The notes under the pieces: generated by a model
The model's input: only the letters and a program-made list of their open reading frames with translations
The model's database searches: none
Told to the model about the DNA's origin: nothing
Shown here: positions 36,101 through 46,708 of the stretch, in pieces
Numbering within the stretch: position 1 is the first letter of the stretch
How the letters are laid out: every line of letters begins with the position of its first letter
Origin: Hydractinia symbiolongicarpus
Taxonomy: Eukaryota; Cnidaria; Hydrozoa; Anthoathecata; Hydractiniidae
Direction of reading: 5' to 3'
NCBI RefSeq assembly: GCF_029227915.1
Contig: NC_079879.1
Span: forward strand, 22,646,501-22,710,500
Length of the DNA: 64,000 nucleotides
Position numbers and translations under genes: made by a program

Positions 36101-38935
36101 GGTATCAACAAAACATGTTGGTAAACTTGCTACTTTGTCAGCGATTTGTGCTTCCTATACATTTTATAGCAACATATTTATAGCATTCTCACTTTATAGA
36201 AACCTTGTTCTCAATGCAGTCTTCTAATTTTAGCATAATATTTCCTTTCATTAATTTTCCTTTTTATTGGAGAAAAGGATTATACTTATAATGAATAAAA
36301 ACTTAAAGGTTACGGTGAAGGAAACAATTTTTTTTTAGGTTTTTTGCAAAAAATTCATGACATACAGAAAAAAAAATTCTCTTCCTAATGACATGTTTTA
36401 TATTCTATGAAAATATTTGGAACATCCCTTTTTTCTGGAAAAAGTCTTTTTAGAGGTGTTATATCCTTCACACCTTTGAAAAAATATGTGCAAAAGGAGT
36501 TGAGCATATTTTTTGTAAACATTATGCATAATATGGAACTCCCGTATAAAAATATGCATAATAATATTTTTTAGATAGTTTACTTTCACTATCGAATTAA
36601 AAAAAAATCAAAGTTAAGGAATATGCATATGAGCTGTCTATTGTAAACCTGACTTCTGTCTGTTAATAATTCTAAAGCGTGCACGCATATTCAGCATAAA
36701 GAAAAAGTTCGCACTTCTATCATCTTTCTGCATACTCAGTTCACACATTTTTATAACACCTACGAAAATCTTTAAAAACAAATATCTAGTTAGTAAATCT
36801 GCGACCACGTTCGGAAAAAGAAGCCATTTTAAAATTGGTGTGTGTTTATTTCATTATATTTTCGTTTTGGAAAATTACCATCTCACGAAAATAATACCAT
36901 CAAAAAAGTCTTTCATCAAGCATTCAGAAACAAAAAAACATAAAAAAAATATAAAAGTATTGATAAATAATAAGGGTTTTTCTGAGACTACTCATCAAGT
37001 GAGTTTTTTCCTTTACAGTAACCTTAAAATACTATATCCAATAAAAAACTTTAATTTAAATGAGTGAGTAAACGCAGATAAAACTACACATAAATAATCA
37101 AATTTTGGTGTTTTTCAGTGATGGTTTAACCGGAAGTGGTTACAAACTGTTTTTAGTGATGTAGTGGAAGCAAAAAATATGTTAACTTGATTTTAAATGT
37201 TTGCCATTGCCGTAGTGAAAACATTTCATCGGATCGTTTAAAAACAGAAGTCAAGAATGTGAGACGCTAGTTTAGACACTCTGCTCTTGTGTGTGGGATA
37301 TACGAATTTAAACGTTCCCTAATTGGCTCCAGGACAAAAACATTTCTTTGGCACGATTTTGCTCTCTAGAAGTAGTGCACAACATATCAAAAACAGAAGT
37401 AATATTCGGAATTCCTAAGAAGATTAAAAGAAATAAACAAAATATTTATATTTGAAGACACCATACTGTAGTACTAGATTATTTAAATGTATCATAAACA
37501 TTGTGCACCATAGAGGACTTAAAATGTTAATCACAATGCTATTACAGATTTGTTTTCATTCAGGAAGACCAATATATAGCATTGTAGATTGTGTGGGTCA
37601 CACATCAGGATTTTAGACATACATAGAGTCAGGGCAGAATGGCACAAAATCATTTTTTACTGTGGATACTGCAAAATTTTGACACCAAAAACAAATGAAT
37701 TATGAATGAATTACATTAACAGTAATAACCACATTTGTGTCAAGCAAATAAATTAAAAAAAGAGAAAATATTATTATTACTAGTGTTATTACCATAGGGA
37801 GACCAACATTAGAAGCTTAGGAAGTTTGACGCAAAAAAATAAAAAAATCCTGTACAGCTGATATTAAATTAGTTAATCTCTACGTTACAGATACAGATAC
37901 AGATTAAAAAGATGAAACTCAGAAATGCCAACCAAGAAAAAAATTAACAATGGGTTCTGTAGATCGTTGAAATTTGAACGTTTGCACACTTAAATCACAA
38001 TTTTACCTTTTAAAATGATACTGTAAATTTGTTAAAAGCACCAGTTTTATAAGTATGGGACTGGATTTAAAAAAGGGTCAGAGTCAACATTATTGGGTCA
38101 ACTCACAAGGCCTCCTGTTCATACATGTTGAAAAAAGATCTTACATGACTGATGAGAAAATCAAGGTGAAAAAAAAAGAAATCTATCTGTGATAATTGCA
38201 AGACATATGTAATAAATGATTTTGGTAGTATGGAAGAGTGCTTCACTAACAGTCAGGAAAATCCTCTTAATTAAGCTGTACATCTTAATTTAGATATCAG
38301 CTTAATTAGGATGTATGATACAGTCTAATTAGGCGTTTAACAGCTTAGTTAAGATGTACAAAACTTTGATTGTATAAAACAAACATTCAACTGAATTTTA
38401 GCATCTATCTCACTGAATAAATTCAATATTTACGTGCATATAAACATCTCCAATACATTAGATTTTTCGTAGCACCCCAGAGATCCGCTAAATCTAAGTA
38501 TTTAAAATATCCGCTTAAATAGGATTTATCACGTGACATGACATCCTAACTGTGATGCAGTACAGCTTAAATAGACTATCTCTAACAATGAACCATTGTT
38601 TATAGTCCATATCTTTTAAACCCGGGGTCTGGAAATACCGTTCTTCTTTTAAAATATAGTGGTGAAACTGCCGATGAAAGAGCTGCAGCGGTGATTCTGC
38701 TAAAATTTACATTTTTCGAGAAAACAGGGAAAAACTTTTATGTCACCTAATTAAGCTGTATGATACAGCTTATTTAGGAGATCTTCAAATTAAGCTACAC
38801 AGCTTAATTAAGAGGATTTCCTTGACTGACTAAGCAGTTATATTTTGTCAAAAGTATTATTACTTACGCTTTCTTGATGCAAGCATCAGTAGCATTTCTA
38901 GTGATATCCAGCACTGTGTAATAGTCTTGACCCAT
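30105..38935 (-). CDS. DNAJB13: DNAJB13-type DnaJ protein of cilia and sperm flagella
   Basis: Nine coding exons: 38935-38868, 34182-34079, 34000-33929, 33392-33309, 32700-32543, 32094-31962, 31353-31259, 31174-31098, 30255-30105. They join in frame at GT..AG sites to 313 residues (human 316). The start [15 protein letters not shown] opens a J domain in which HPD is replaced by HPQ (residues 32-34); human DNAJB13 has HPL, so lost Hsp70 stimulation appears to be a family trait. Next come [20 protein letters not shown], the C-terminal substrate domains ([54 protein letters not shown]) and GEGMP-like [20 protein letters not shown]. Class B layout without a cysteine finger. The known family member is an axonemal radial-spoke and sperm protein. 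An acceptor lies 32 nt before the ATG (exon start 38967). Confidence 0.94.
30256..31097 (-). other. DNAJB13 last intron with G-run repeats
   Basis: Bounded by AAG|GTAAAGC and TTTTTAG|TCC on the minus strand. Plus-strand bases about 30508-30610 contain several runs of 6-12 G separated by CTACCTT- or TAATT-type spacers. Confidence 0.7.
30508..30610 (+). repeat. G-run cluster, potential G-quadruplex
   Basis: At least five G-runs of 6 or more occur within about 100 bp, with near-repeats of ACCTTGGGGGG. On the transcribed RNA of DNAJB13 this would be C-rich; the plus DNA strand could form quadruplexes. Confidence 0.8.
31385..31620 (-). mobile_element. tRNA-derived SINE (family C), minus orientation
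   Basis: Read in reverse, the head GGTGTAGTGGTAGCGCATTC resembles a tRNA box A region and is followed about 35 nt later by AGGTTCTCC (box B-like). A roughly 170-bp unrelated body and tail follow. It lies in a DNAJB13 intron, in the same orientation as the gene. No terminal duplication was determined. Confidence 0.6.
32095..33308 (-). other. DNAJB13 introns around exon 5
   Basis: Introns 32095-32542 and 32701-33308. AT-rich, with no further coding exon or identifiable repeat seen. Confidence 0.6.
33393..33928 (-). other. DNAJB13 intron between exons 3 and 4
   Basis: Donor G|GTGAAAG, acceptor TTTCAG|GTG. No other feature seen; the small frame at 33315-33497 overlaps exon 4 on the wrong strand. 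Confidence 0.6.
34847..34890. repeat. Perfect inverted repeat, 20-bp arms, 4-nt loop
   Basis: TCTATATTTGTTGCAGACAC and its exact complement are separated by TCAT. Confidence 0.95.
35022..35160 (+). mobile_element. tRNA-derived SINE family B, plus orientation
   Basis: The head AGTGTAGTGGGTTTATCTGC and box B-like GGATCGAATTCC align with the reverse of the two copies at 43951-44331 (AGTGTAGTGGGTTCGTCTGC, GGTCGAATCCC). The body after the head is more diverged. Confidence 0.65.
35161..35405 (-). mobile_element. tRNA-derived SINE family A, minus orientation
   Basis: Read in reverse it starts GTGCTGTAGCTTAGTGGTTA (box A) and has GGTTTGATTTCC (box B-like). GCCATGTGAGGGGAATTGG and GTTGCAGGGAGTTGTCTG follow, matching the copy at 61093. 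Its tail meets the tail of the plus-oriented family B SINE. Confidence 0.7.
38250..38828. mobile_element. 579-bp hAT-like MITE with 5-bp TSD
   Basis: The ends CAGTCAGGAAAATCCTCTTA and (inverted) CAGTCAAGGAAATCCTCTTA extend as TIRs for about 30 bp with two differences. ACTAA is duplicated on both sides (38245-38249, 38829-38833). Subterminal repeats of TAATTAAGCTGTA and AGCTTAATTAGG occur near both ends. No coding capacity. Confidence 0.88.
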
Positions 38936-38967
38936 AATATTTTTAATAGCCTTAACTCATGTTATCA

Positions 38968-40624
38968 CTAAAAGAATAAAATAAACTTTAGTATCTTGGC
39001 ACCTAAAAAATATACCAGCTACTTAGTGATAATGCCTGTCTTAAAGCTTGTGGTCACGACATTTTGTATAGAACTGTTGCGTAATTGAATTAAATACATA
39101 TTTGTCAAAAATTATAAAATGCTACACACGCTCTGTTTTAGTTTCTCTTGTTTTTGTCGTGTTTCTGCAAAGTGATTTGCACTCTGCTCTACCTTTCAAG
39201 ACCCTGCATTTGATTTTAAATTTTATTTACATGTAGTAGTTGTCAAGGTAATTCACAGAATAGAAGCAAGTATGACTTAAGAAAAATTAGTACTAGAACT
39301 TTTATTTTTTTGTCATAATATCAATTTAATGTCAATTTAATAACATAAATTTGAAGTATTATTCATCATCTTATAACAAAAATCGTAAATAGTTTTGGTG
39401 AAGATCCTAATTTGAATAAAAGCAGTCGAATCTGAGTACGATGTTGGTCTGACTTGCTAATCACGTGCCCAACTCATGGTCGCGACATGACATGTGGTGG
39501 CCAAATCGGAAACACACGGACCAAAAGTTTTGGCTGCAAGAAGTCATAAAAGTGATGAATGGAGCGTGACTATTCGTAATCAATCAAACATCACTGCGAA
39601 TGCAAAGATGAAAGCAAAAACAGGTTTTTTACCTCTGTGTAATAACTTTTTAATAGGGTTTTGGTACATGAGAGGGAAATTTAGTGTCTGATATAATATG
39701 GGCTTTTCTTAATAATAATAAGAATAAAATGCTGTTGAATATATATGTTCTTTGTGCTTCTGTAATTTTATATTTTATATAATGAAAAGGATTATCAGAT
39801 ATGTGTTATATATATATGAATCAAAAAAATTACTTTACTTGCTATATTTTTATCATGCTGTGCTTGCTTTTTTATGCAGAACTCAATGTGTTTGGCCCAT
39901 TCCCTGTCACAACCTTGCTTTTTTTTCTGTTGCAACTGGATTAACAGTTTCTAGGACATTATTTTTATTTGGATTTAAAGGTTTAACATTTTTAGGAAAT
40001 GTCATTTATCCTTAGCTACAACTTTGTTGTGTTTACCAAAGAAATGTCATTAATATAAAAAATTGATAAAAAAATAATGCCCAGAACTAAAGTTAGCCTG
40101 GTTTTTCTTTGATCCCAGAAAAACGACAATAACATTGCAATTGAAATTAATAGATCAAAAAATGTTGCAATCAATTCTGTATGGGTAATTAATTTTCCGG
40201 GCACGGAAACTCCTCATATAACTCATATAACATCATATTTATTTTATTGTGGGTTGTTATTAATTCTGGCCCAATTTTCCTTTTTGCATTACAAAGACAT
40301 ATAAGAATGTCCTAGGACAAGATATTATTTTAACATTCTTTAAAGACAAAATTCTCATCTTCTACAGAGAGACAATGTATACCTTGATTTTTATTGTGAT
40401 GTATAATTTTGCTACTCTACTAAGTATTTATCATATTTTTTATCAGTATAAGAGATAAGATAAATTTGTTTTCAGTTTTCCTTTCCATTTCTAATGGAGC
40501 GCTTACTTAGAAGATCAACCCCTACCATGTAAATCCTGTACATCTGATATCAATGGAGACTGATAGAAAATAAAAAACCTGTACTGAGATTTGGAATAAG
40601 ACAGTAATTTTACACAAGTAGTTT
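38968..40624. other. Intergenic, no gene seen
   Basis: Upstream of DNAJB13 (minus). Presumably contains its promoter or upstream exon if one exists. The frames here are short and AT-driven. Confidence 0.45.
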
Positions 40625-40830
40625 TAAAAAAGGAACCAACAAAAAGTTGCAAAAAAGAGAGAAATGAAACAATGAGAAGTTGTAAAAGAGAGAAAAAGGA
40701 AACAACAAAAACTTGTAAAAAAGAAAGAGAAAGAAAACAATAAAAGTTGTAATAAAAAAGAGGAAGAAAACAATGAAAAGTTCTAAAAAAGAGAAAGAAA
40801 AAACAACAACGAACAGTTGTAAAAAAATTG
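40625..40830. repeat. Purine-rich minisatellite, 33-34 bp period
   Basis: Blocks of AGTTGTAAAA (or AACTTGTAAAA, AAGTTCTAAAA) recur near 40642, 40676, 40709, 40743, 40776 and 40813, separated by GAGAAAGAAAACAA-like sequence. The plus strand is almost entirely purine. The apparent minus-strand ORF (40515-40880) is a product of this repeat. Confidence 0.85.
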
Positions 40831-41167
40831 CAAAAGGGAAAAAATGCGAGAAGGTAACAACAGGAAATTGTTGAAAACAAATACGCTTTATGAGATTAGG
40901 ATAGGTGTCACTGGAGGAGAGTATTATTAAATGTGGTACACACGGAGGAGATTTTTGTGTGTTTTTGCTTGCTCCTCACCTCTTTCGCTAAATATTATTT
41001 TATATTACCATCACTAAGTCGTTAAATAAAATACATTTGTCTTAATACTGTGTATTAGGCCAGAGAATTACAACAGTGTGTTAAAAACTGCAATGGAATT
41101 ATCAAATATGTTTTTTTGAAAATTCTTTGCGACAATGAAAGCAAATGTAAAATTGTTTTTTAAGCCG

Positions 41168-41260
41168 TGGGGACATGAAACAATATTTTAAGGCTATAGT
41201 AACAAATTTATGTTAATTACCATAGCCTTAAAATGTTAACTTGTGTCGCCAGTATTACTC
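41168..41260. mobile_element. Small palindromic element
   Basis: GGGGACATGAAAC..ATTTTAAGGCTATAGTAA is mirrored by TTACCATAGCCTTAAAAT..TTGTGTCGCC, an imperfect inverted repeat of about 36 bp with a short centre. Consistent with a tiny MITE; no target duplication fixed. Confidence 0.55.
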
Positions 41261-41439
41261 GTAACATTAATTTTGTTGCCAGCAACAAGATACAAATTCA
41301 ATTCTATTTGATCTATTGGAGGCAAAAATTACACAACCCTACAAAGTAGTAGTTCTTATTTTAGGTTACAAAGGCCCTCCTGACATTTCCCTATCAAATG
41401 TGTTCCTGGTAACTGGTTTTAGGCTTAAAGGTCTATGAT

Positions 41440-42110
41440 CGCAGCACGTTGTTAGGCATTGAAGGAAAATCCTCCTCAAAGTCGAAGTGTTCAGGCTGGA
41501 ACTCTATGCTAGTGATTGGCATCTATATGCAAACAATGCAAGGGCTGTTAACTCTAATAAAAACAAAAATAAGCTTGAAGAACTGCCACTAGCTAATGAT
41601 ATATTAAAGCTCAGGGATTACTGCATCAACGGCATTAACAACCTGGATGAAAAATTTCAAAGCAACAAAGCTGACGCTATGGATTATCATACTCTTAACA
41701 GCTTATGCTTGACTAGGTCAATTATGTACAATGCTAGGCGAGGTGGGGAAACTTCCAAATTAAAGTTAGAAGATATCATCCAGCTAACAGATCCCATTGA
41801 GATTAAACTTGCCGAATTAAAGATGGAAATGACTATGTGCTGACTCCAAGTGGTGATCAGCCAATAAGAGAAGGGGATACGTTACAAGCAGTAACAAAAG
41901 AGGTTGATGGCTTGCAAGAAGAGAAGTTAATAACGCCTAACCGTACCAGAAAGTATGTTTCAACCCTTTTGCAACTGTTAGATATGAACAACGCAGAGCT
42001 CACATGGGTCACAAACCATATGGGACACACCAAAGATACGCAATTTCCTCGGTACAGAAAGGTATTTGCCTTTTTAAACATACTTAAAAAAATAGTTTGT
42101 GCTAAAATCT
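41440..42110 (+). pseudogene. Tyrosine recombinase remnant (Crypton/DIRS-like)
   Basis: Two overlapping frames (41487-41843 and 41837-42145) join by a one-base shift near 41836, where ELKMEMTMC continues as KDGNDYVLTPSGDQP. Recombinase features are visible: Arg box MYNARRGGETSKLKLEDI, then ITPNRTRKYVSTLLQLLDM with a second Arg, the His box NHMGHTKD and a candidate nucleophile Tyr in FPRYRK. The N-terminal DNA-binding part is missing or unrecognisable. This class cuts and rejoins DNA through a Tyr intermediate in Crypton or DIRS-type elements. Only a fossil fragment. Confidence 0.75.
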
Positions 42111-42145
42111 CACCAAATATGTTTCCAAAACATTTTTGTCATTAA

Positions 42146-43948
42146 TTGTTAAATATTTTATATAATATTTTTTAGCTATAAGTTATGTGAAAATACTCAA
42201 ATATCATTGACATTATATATGCCTGGCTGACTACAAAAAATATTTTCTCTTTTCGATTTCGAATACTAGCTCTTAAACAGGGGGAAAAAGAAAATTACTA
42301 ATGCACTACTTAATGCTTTTAATGTTTTAAATTTTAAAATTTGGAATTGGATTATTTTATTGGTCGCTTTGTTTTTAATATGGGCAGCGATTCTGAAATA
42401 TTTTGACACCCAGAGTTTATGTCTATCTTCTTTTATCTCCGGTAATTCTTTTACCTATCTATGTTGTCCCTCCTGTGCTTTAGTTAGTTTTTAATATAAC
42501 TGTATCATCTTTTACTGTGCAGAAGTAATAAAATCAGTCGGTCTTACGGTCTTTTTTTATAACGAAATTGGCTAATTTGAGTGTATAAAAAGAATGCAGT
42601 AAAAATAAACTTTTAAGATCTTTTTGAATCATTAGATACAGAAAAAAAATTAAAACTATTATGTTGTTATACATCAGTTACTGCTTACCCAAATTTGTTA
42701 AGCTAAATTTTGCAATGCACATAAGAAAATAATTATTTCAGAATAAGATGTTTCTAAAATATGACAATTACTATAGGTCCTATTTGAAGTCTAAAATCCT
42801 GTTCAGAAAATTATTGGAATTGTGGTCAAATTTCGTAGTTTGCCCCACAAGTAATAATTTAGGCATTTTCTATATTAGATTCAGTAATTTGAACTTTTCA
42901 ATGTTTATGGCAGACTTTAGACTTAAATTCAAACTCTCAAAAAGTGCAAATTGTTGCTGACGTCAGCATGACCTATTTTCTCTATTTCGCAGACTGTCGC
43001 GTTGATAGTTCCATAATGCGCACATTGCAGAAATTCTACCAATCATGATGTTTTAACAAATGGCCAAAAGACTATTAACAGGATTGTAACAGCTTAAAAT
43101 AGGCTTAACTTTTCCTTGTTCTATTTTTGCCCTCCAGAATCTAACGTTTCCCCTTCAAGCTACCACAAATTTGACACATTCAACATTTTTAACATTCGTA
43201 AAAATTCAAGGGTGGTTTATAATAAGACGTTTTGTAACAACTCATTTTGTAGTGTGAATTGCACTTTTACTTTATAGCGAGAAATCTAATTGATGAAGAA
43301 AATTTGGAACCTTGAGTAACTGAAGACCATGAAGAATTTCTGCCAGGAGTTGTGGAACATGATGTAGAACATGATGCGCCAGCTAAAAATCTATATATGA
43401 CTATAAAATTGATTAATTGTTGTTGTTGTATTTTTTATCTTGAATTTTTATCTCCAAATTGAAATCAAAAACCTGATTTCTTAAAGGCTATGGGTTGAAA
43501 CGTTCATAACAGTTTTCACAAGTTTCTTTTGTAAACTATTTATTTAAGTCGTATCTTGGGTGGGCTATGTCAGACATTTTGCGACTAAAATTCTGATTGA
43601 ATAAAAGGCACCTTAGATGTTTAATGGATGAAATTCCTTCTATGCAAAGTAATTTAAAATTTTTTTGAATGTTCAAGGGTTAGGTAAAATGGGGAAGTTA
43701 TTTGGCCATAACATATTTGGTCTAAATATATTTAACTAGAGAATAACGTAAACAGCACAGTTATTGAACATAGTGATACAAAGCAATCCATGGGAAAAAT
43801 AGAGCTACTTTACTACTTCCCTTGATACATGGTAAGTATGTGAGTTGATACATGAAAAAAGTGATTTCCGAATTTCCGAAATAAAAATAATAAAATTTTG
43901 TGTGTGTAGCTAAGTTCTTTTTTTATATACTGATCAAAAATAAAAAAA
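42146..43948. other. Unassigned stretch
   Basis: No supported gene. A short acidic frame near 43280-43390 (LIDEENLEP, EFLPGVVEHDVEHDAP) follows an AG acceptor-like site but contains a stop; it is too short to call. Confidence 0.35.
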
Positions 43949-44331
43949 ATCATATTGTAGAAGAACTACTTTATTCATCACTAACATACTGCCTGGCAGT
44001 GAGTGGGATTCGACCCGCGGTCCCCAGAACTGGGAGCCGCAGACGAACCCACTACACTACACTACGGCAACATGTTAGTGGTGAAATCAAATAGTTTATC
44101 CGGATGGTGTGTATACATAGGTAAATATTTATCATTGCACATCCGTATTTCATTCTCAACAGAGAATGCTTCACCCCGATCAGACCTCTGATCATGAAGG
44201 GCGAGTATAATGCGTGTAAGTCATATTGTAGAAGAACTACTGTGTTCATCACTAACATACTGCCTGGCAGTAAGCGGGATTCGATCCGCGGTGCCCAGAA
44301 CTGGGAGCCACATACGAACCCACTACACTAC
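43949..44331 (-). mobile_element. Tandem pair of tRNA-derived SINEs (family B)
   Basis: The blocks at 43951-44072 and 44222-44331 are about 90% alike and spaced 272 bp. Reversed, each reads AGTGTAGTGGGTTCGTCTGC then GGTCGAATCCC (box A and box B), ending in a tail with GTAGTTCTTCTACAATATGA. Both point to the minus strand. Whether they are a dimeric SINE or two insertions is open. They are not functional tRNA genes, because no full cloverleaf can be drawn. Confidence 0.7.
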
Positions 44332-45081
44332 TAAAAAATATCGTTCTCCTAAAATATTAAGAAAGAAAAAGCAACAATACCATGACGTCATTAAAGCCTT
44401 ATAACAATCCTTAAGAGAAAGAAAACATTTTTGGGAGCCAAACATGAAGTATCTCACAAGGTTAGTTTTTGTTAGTTTTTTTTTTTTAGGTTAGTTTTTT
44501 ATAGTTTTTGTTTTGGCGAATGCCACAATAATTCGAAAAACACAGTTTGAAATTGATATCACAACATTTCAAGCCTAAAGAATATACAAACATGAATATA
44601 ATATATCTAAATATAAACCTAAACACTCAAATATACATATGAAAGTCAACATCGTTCAACTCTTACACTGTCAGTTACATAAGTCTTTATTTCAAATCAT
44701 AATAAATATATATTAGTAAATAGACATTTATTTACTGCCTATGAAGGAAAATAAAGACTCAATATATACTTATTATTTTGGCTTGCAATCTATCTTTTTT
44801 TAATAGTTATATTTTATCTCCTACTAGTCATTATCATTTGGAAGAATCCACAGGCCCTCGGATTTTCGCCCGTCGTAGAATCACTTTTTTCGGCGTTTTT
44901 TAACACAATATCACTCTGTGTGAAAGACAGAATCTGGGTATCATTAATATACTAATTCATTATAAAATTAGAAGTTGTATATATAAAGGACTAAAAATAA
45001 ATTGAAACAGCAAGCAAGCCTAGATAACAATTCACTTTTCTGGTTTTAAAAATTATTTTAAAATTTCTGTGAAACATAAAC
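44332..45081. other. Unassigned stretch
   Basis: AT-rich with a TTAGTTTTT short repeat near 44460-44515. No gene seen. Confidence 0.4.
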
Positions 45082-45292
45082 CTAAATCGTTCCTTTTCTA
45101 GGTAGCAAAACGATGGACTTTATGAACTGCTGTGGAGACACAACAACATAAAAAGCCTTTACTTTTTTTTCTGGGGCTCTCCAAAGATGAATTGCAAAGC
45201 CCGACAAAACAAGAAGTGTGCCAAAAGATAAGACATTCAAAAAATTGGCAAGAAATTGGTGAAGAACAAACTGATCAATGAGATTAAAGCAA
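45082..45292 (-). CDS. Possible terminal exon of an unrecognised membrane protein
   Basis: On the minus strand a strong polypyrimidine tract and AG (TTTGCTTTAATCTCATTGATCAG) precedes an open frame to a stop at 45082. It reads LHQFLANFLNVLSFGTLLVL then GFAIHLWRAPEKKVKAFYVV and ends SIVLLPRKGTI. The first half could be a membrane helix; the rest is basic and protein-like in composition. I do not recognise the family and could not find an upstream exon between here and GART. It might also be a transposon fragment. Confidence 0.3.
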
Positions 45293-45342
45293 AAAAAAAA
45301 CATTGTAAAAGTTGAAATGGGGCAATAGCCGTTACAGAGCAC

Positions 45343-46084
45343 AATTTGTATTCAGTATGAACCATCTTATAACCATATCAATGACTGGGAGCAGTCCTGC
45401 AATTTCACACACTGATCTAGCCAAGTTTTATCTAGACTACACAATTATCACAATTATTGTTGGGTGAAGTAGCCGAAATTACTTTATTCGTTTGTTCTAA
45501 TGTTTACACACAAAAATCTGTTGCTGCACGAAATTTGTACAGAAATTAAATGTGTAAATATTTTTTCCCTTGTTATTTGTGGTGAAATTTAAACTTGCTA
45601 AGTATTTGCATATCTGCTCAAAGTTCATGAAGTCTTGTTGAGCTTATGCACGAAAATTTATTGATTGTCTTTACTTTTGCTGGATGCATAGTTAACCCTG
45701 GGTGTAGTTGGGAAAACACTTTGCAATCTTTACAAAGTCACATCACAGGAAATTAATTAAGTTTAGTTATTTCTTGCCATACGTAAAAACTATATTTAGC
45801 TCCACCCATCTACCCACCCAGCTCGAAAATTTGACTCTAAAATAGTGAGATTCTTGGGATGCCATCTATATAAAAAAAATAGCTTTAAAACATTTTCGAG
45901 AAAAATAATTTAAAAAAATGTTACGAGTTTCCCAAAACAAAAGAAACACATGTTTGAAGCACAATACGCTCATCCATACTTAACATTCTATTTTAAATTG
46001 CGGTAACAATTTAAGTTTGTCAAGAAATAATTCTTTGACTGAATTAGTATTTTGACGTTTTTTTATATTTAAATAAATTTCAAA
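45343..46084. other. Intergenic, no gene seen
   Basis: AT-rich sequence upstream of the 44-bp repeat. No recognisable content. Confidence 0.4.
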
Positions 46085-46330
46085 AGGTCCCACAAAACTG
46101 CTTATGTTACATTTCCATATCTGCAAAACTGTCTATGTTTAATTTTAATACTTACAACTTGTCCCACAAAACTACCGATGTTACATTTCCATACTTCATA
46201 AACGGTTCCACAAAACTGCTAAAGTTACATTTTCATACTTGCAACTGGTCCCCTAAAACTTCCCTGTATTACATTTTCAGACTTACAAACAGTCCCACAA
46301 AACTGCCTTTGTTACATTTCACATGCTCTT
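46085..46330. repeat. 44-bp tandem repeat upstream of GART
   Basis: GTTACATTTCCATACTT-like blocks recur near 46105, 46180, 46224, 46267 and 46311, each followed by a CAAACNGTCCCACAAAACTGC-like stretch. A shortened unit lies near 46136. The array ends about 380 bp before the GART start codon. Confidence 0.8.
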
Positions 46331-46708
46331 CAAAAATGCAGTTTTCTGGGACCACATTAAATCGTAGTATATGAATTTTGAAAAGTACTTTCTTTCAATC
46401 AGGATGACATAAGGAGTAATTTTAACACAAAGACCTTGCAAAAAAGCAATTTTTTACTGGCCCTAAAAATCTTGCATAGGAATGAGGTCCCAGAAAACTC
46501 ACAAACCTTTCTAATATAATTTAAAATTTTCTCATTTTGACAGAAATATATATAATCATATTAAGTACTGAAACAAATTTTCAAGGGAACTAAATTTTTT
46601 ATTTACTTGCATAAATCTACAAAAATTTTTTTAACAACCTGCACTTTTCTCTAATCCCTTGGCCCAAATATGTTTTTATTTACTTGTTTATGTTCAGTGT
46701 TGATAGTA

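Larger units (their letters stand above)
34183..38867 (-). other. DNAJB13 intron 1, repeat-laden
   Basis: A 4.7-kb intron after the first 68 coding bases. It contains a perfect palindrome (34847-34890), a tail-to-tail SINE pair (35022-35405) and a 579-bp hAT-like MITE (38250-38828) only 39 bp from exon 1. The stretch 35410-38240 is AT-rich without recognisable content. Confidence 0.75.

Noticed and set aside
40515-40880. 121-codon minus-strand ORF rich in Phe, Leu and Ser
   Set aside because: It is the translation of the purine-rich 33-bp minisatellite; its repetition follows the DNA repeat, not a protein family.
43951-44331. Possible pair of tRNA genes on the minus strand
   Set aside because: Same reason: box-like motifs but no complete acceptor stem, and a repeated tail.
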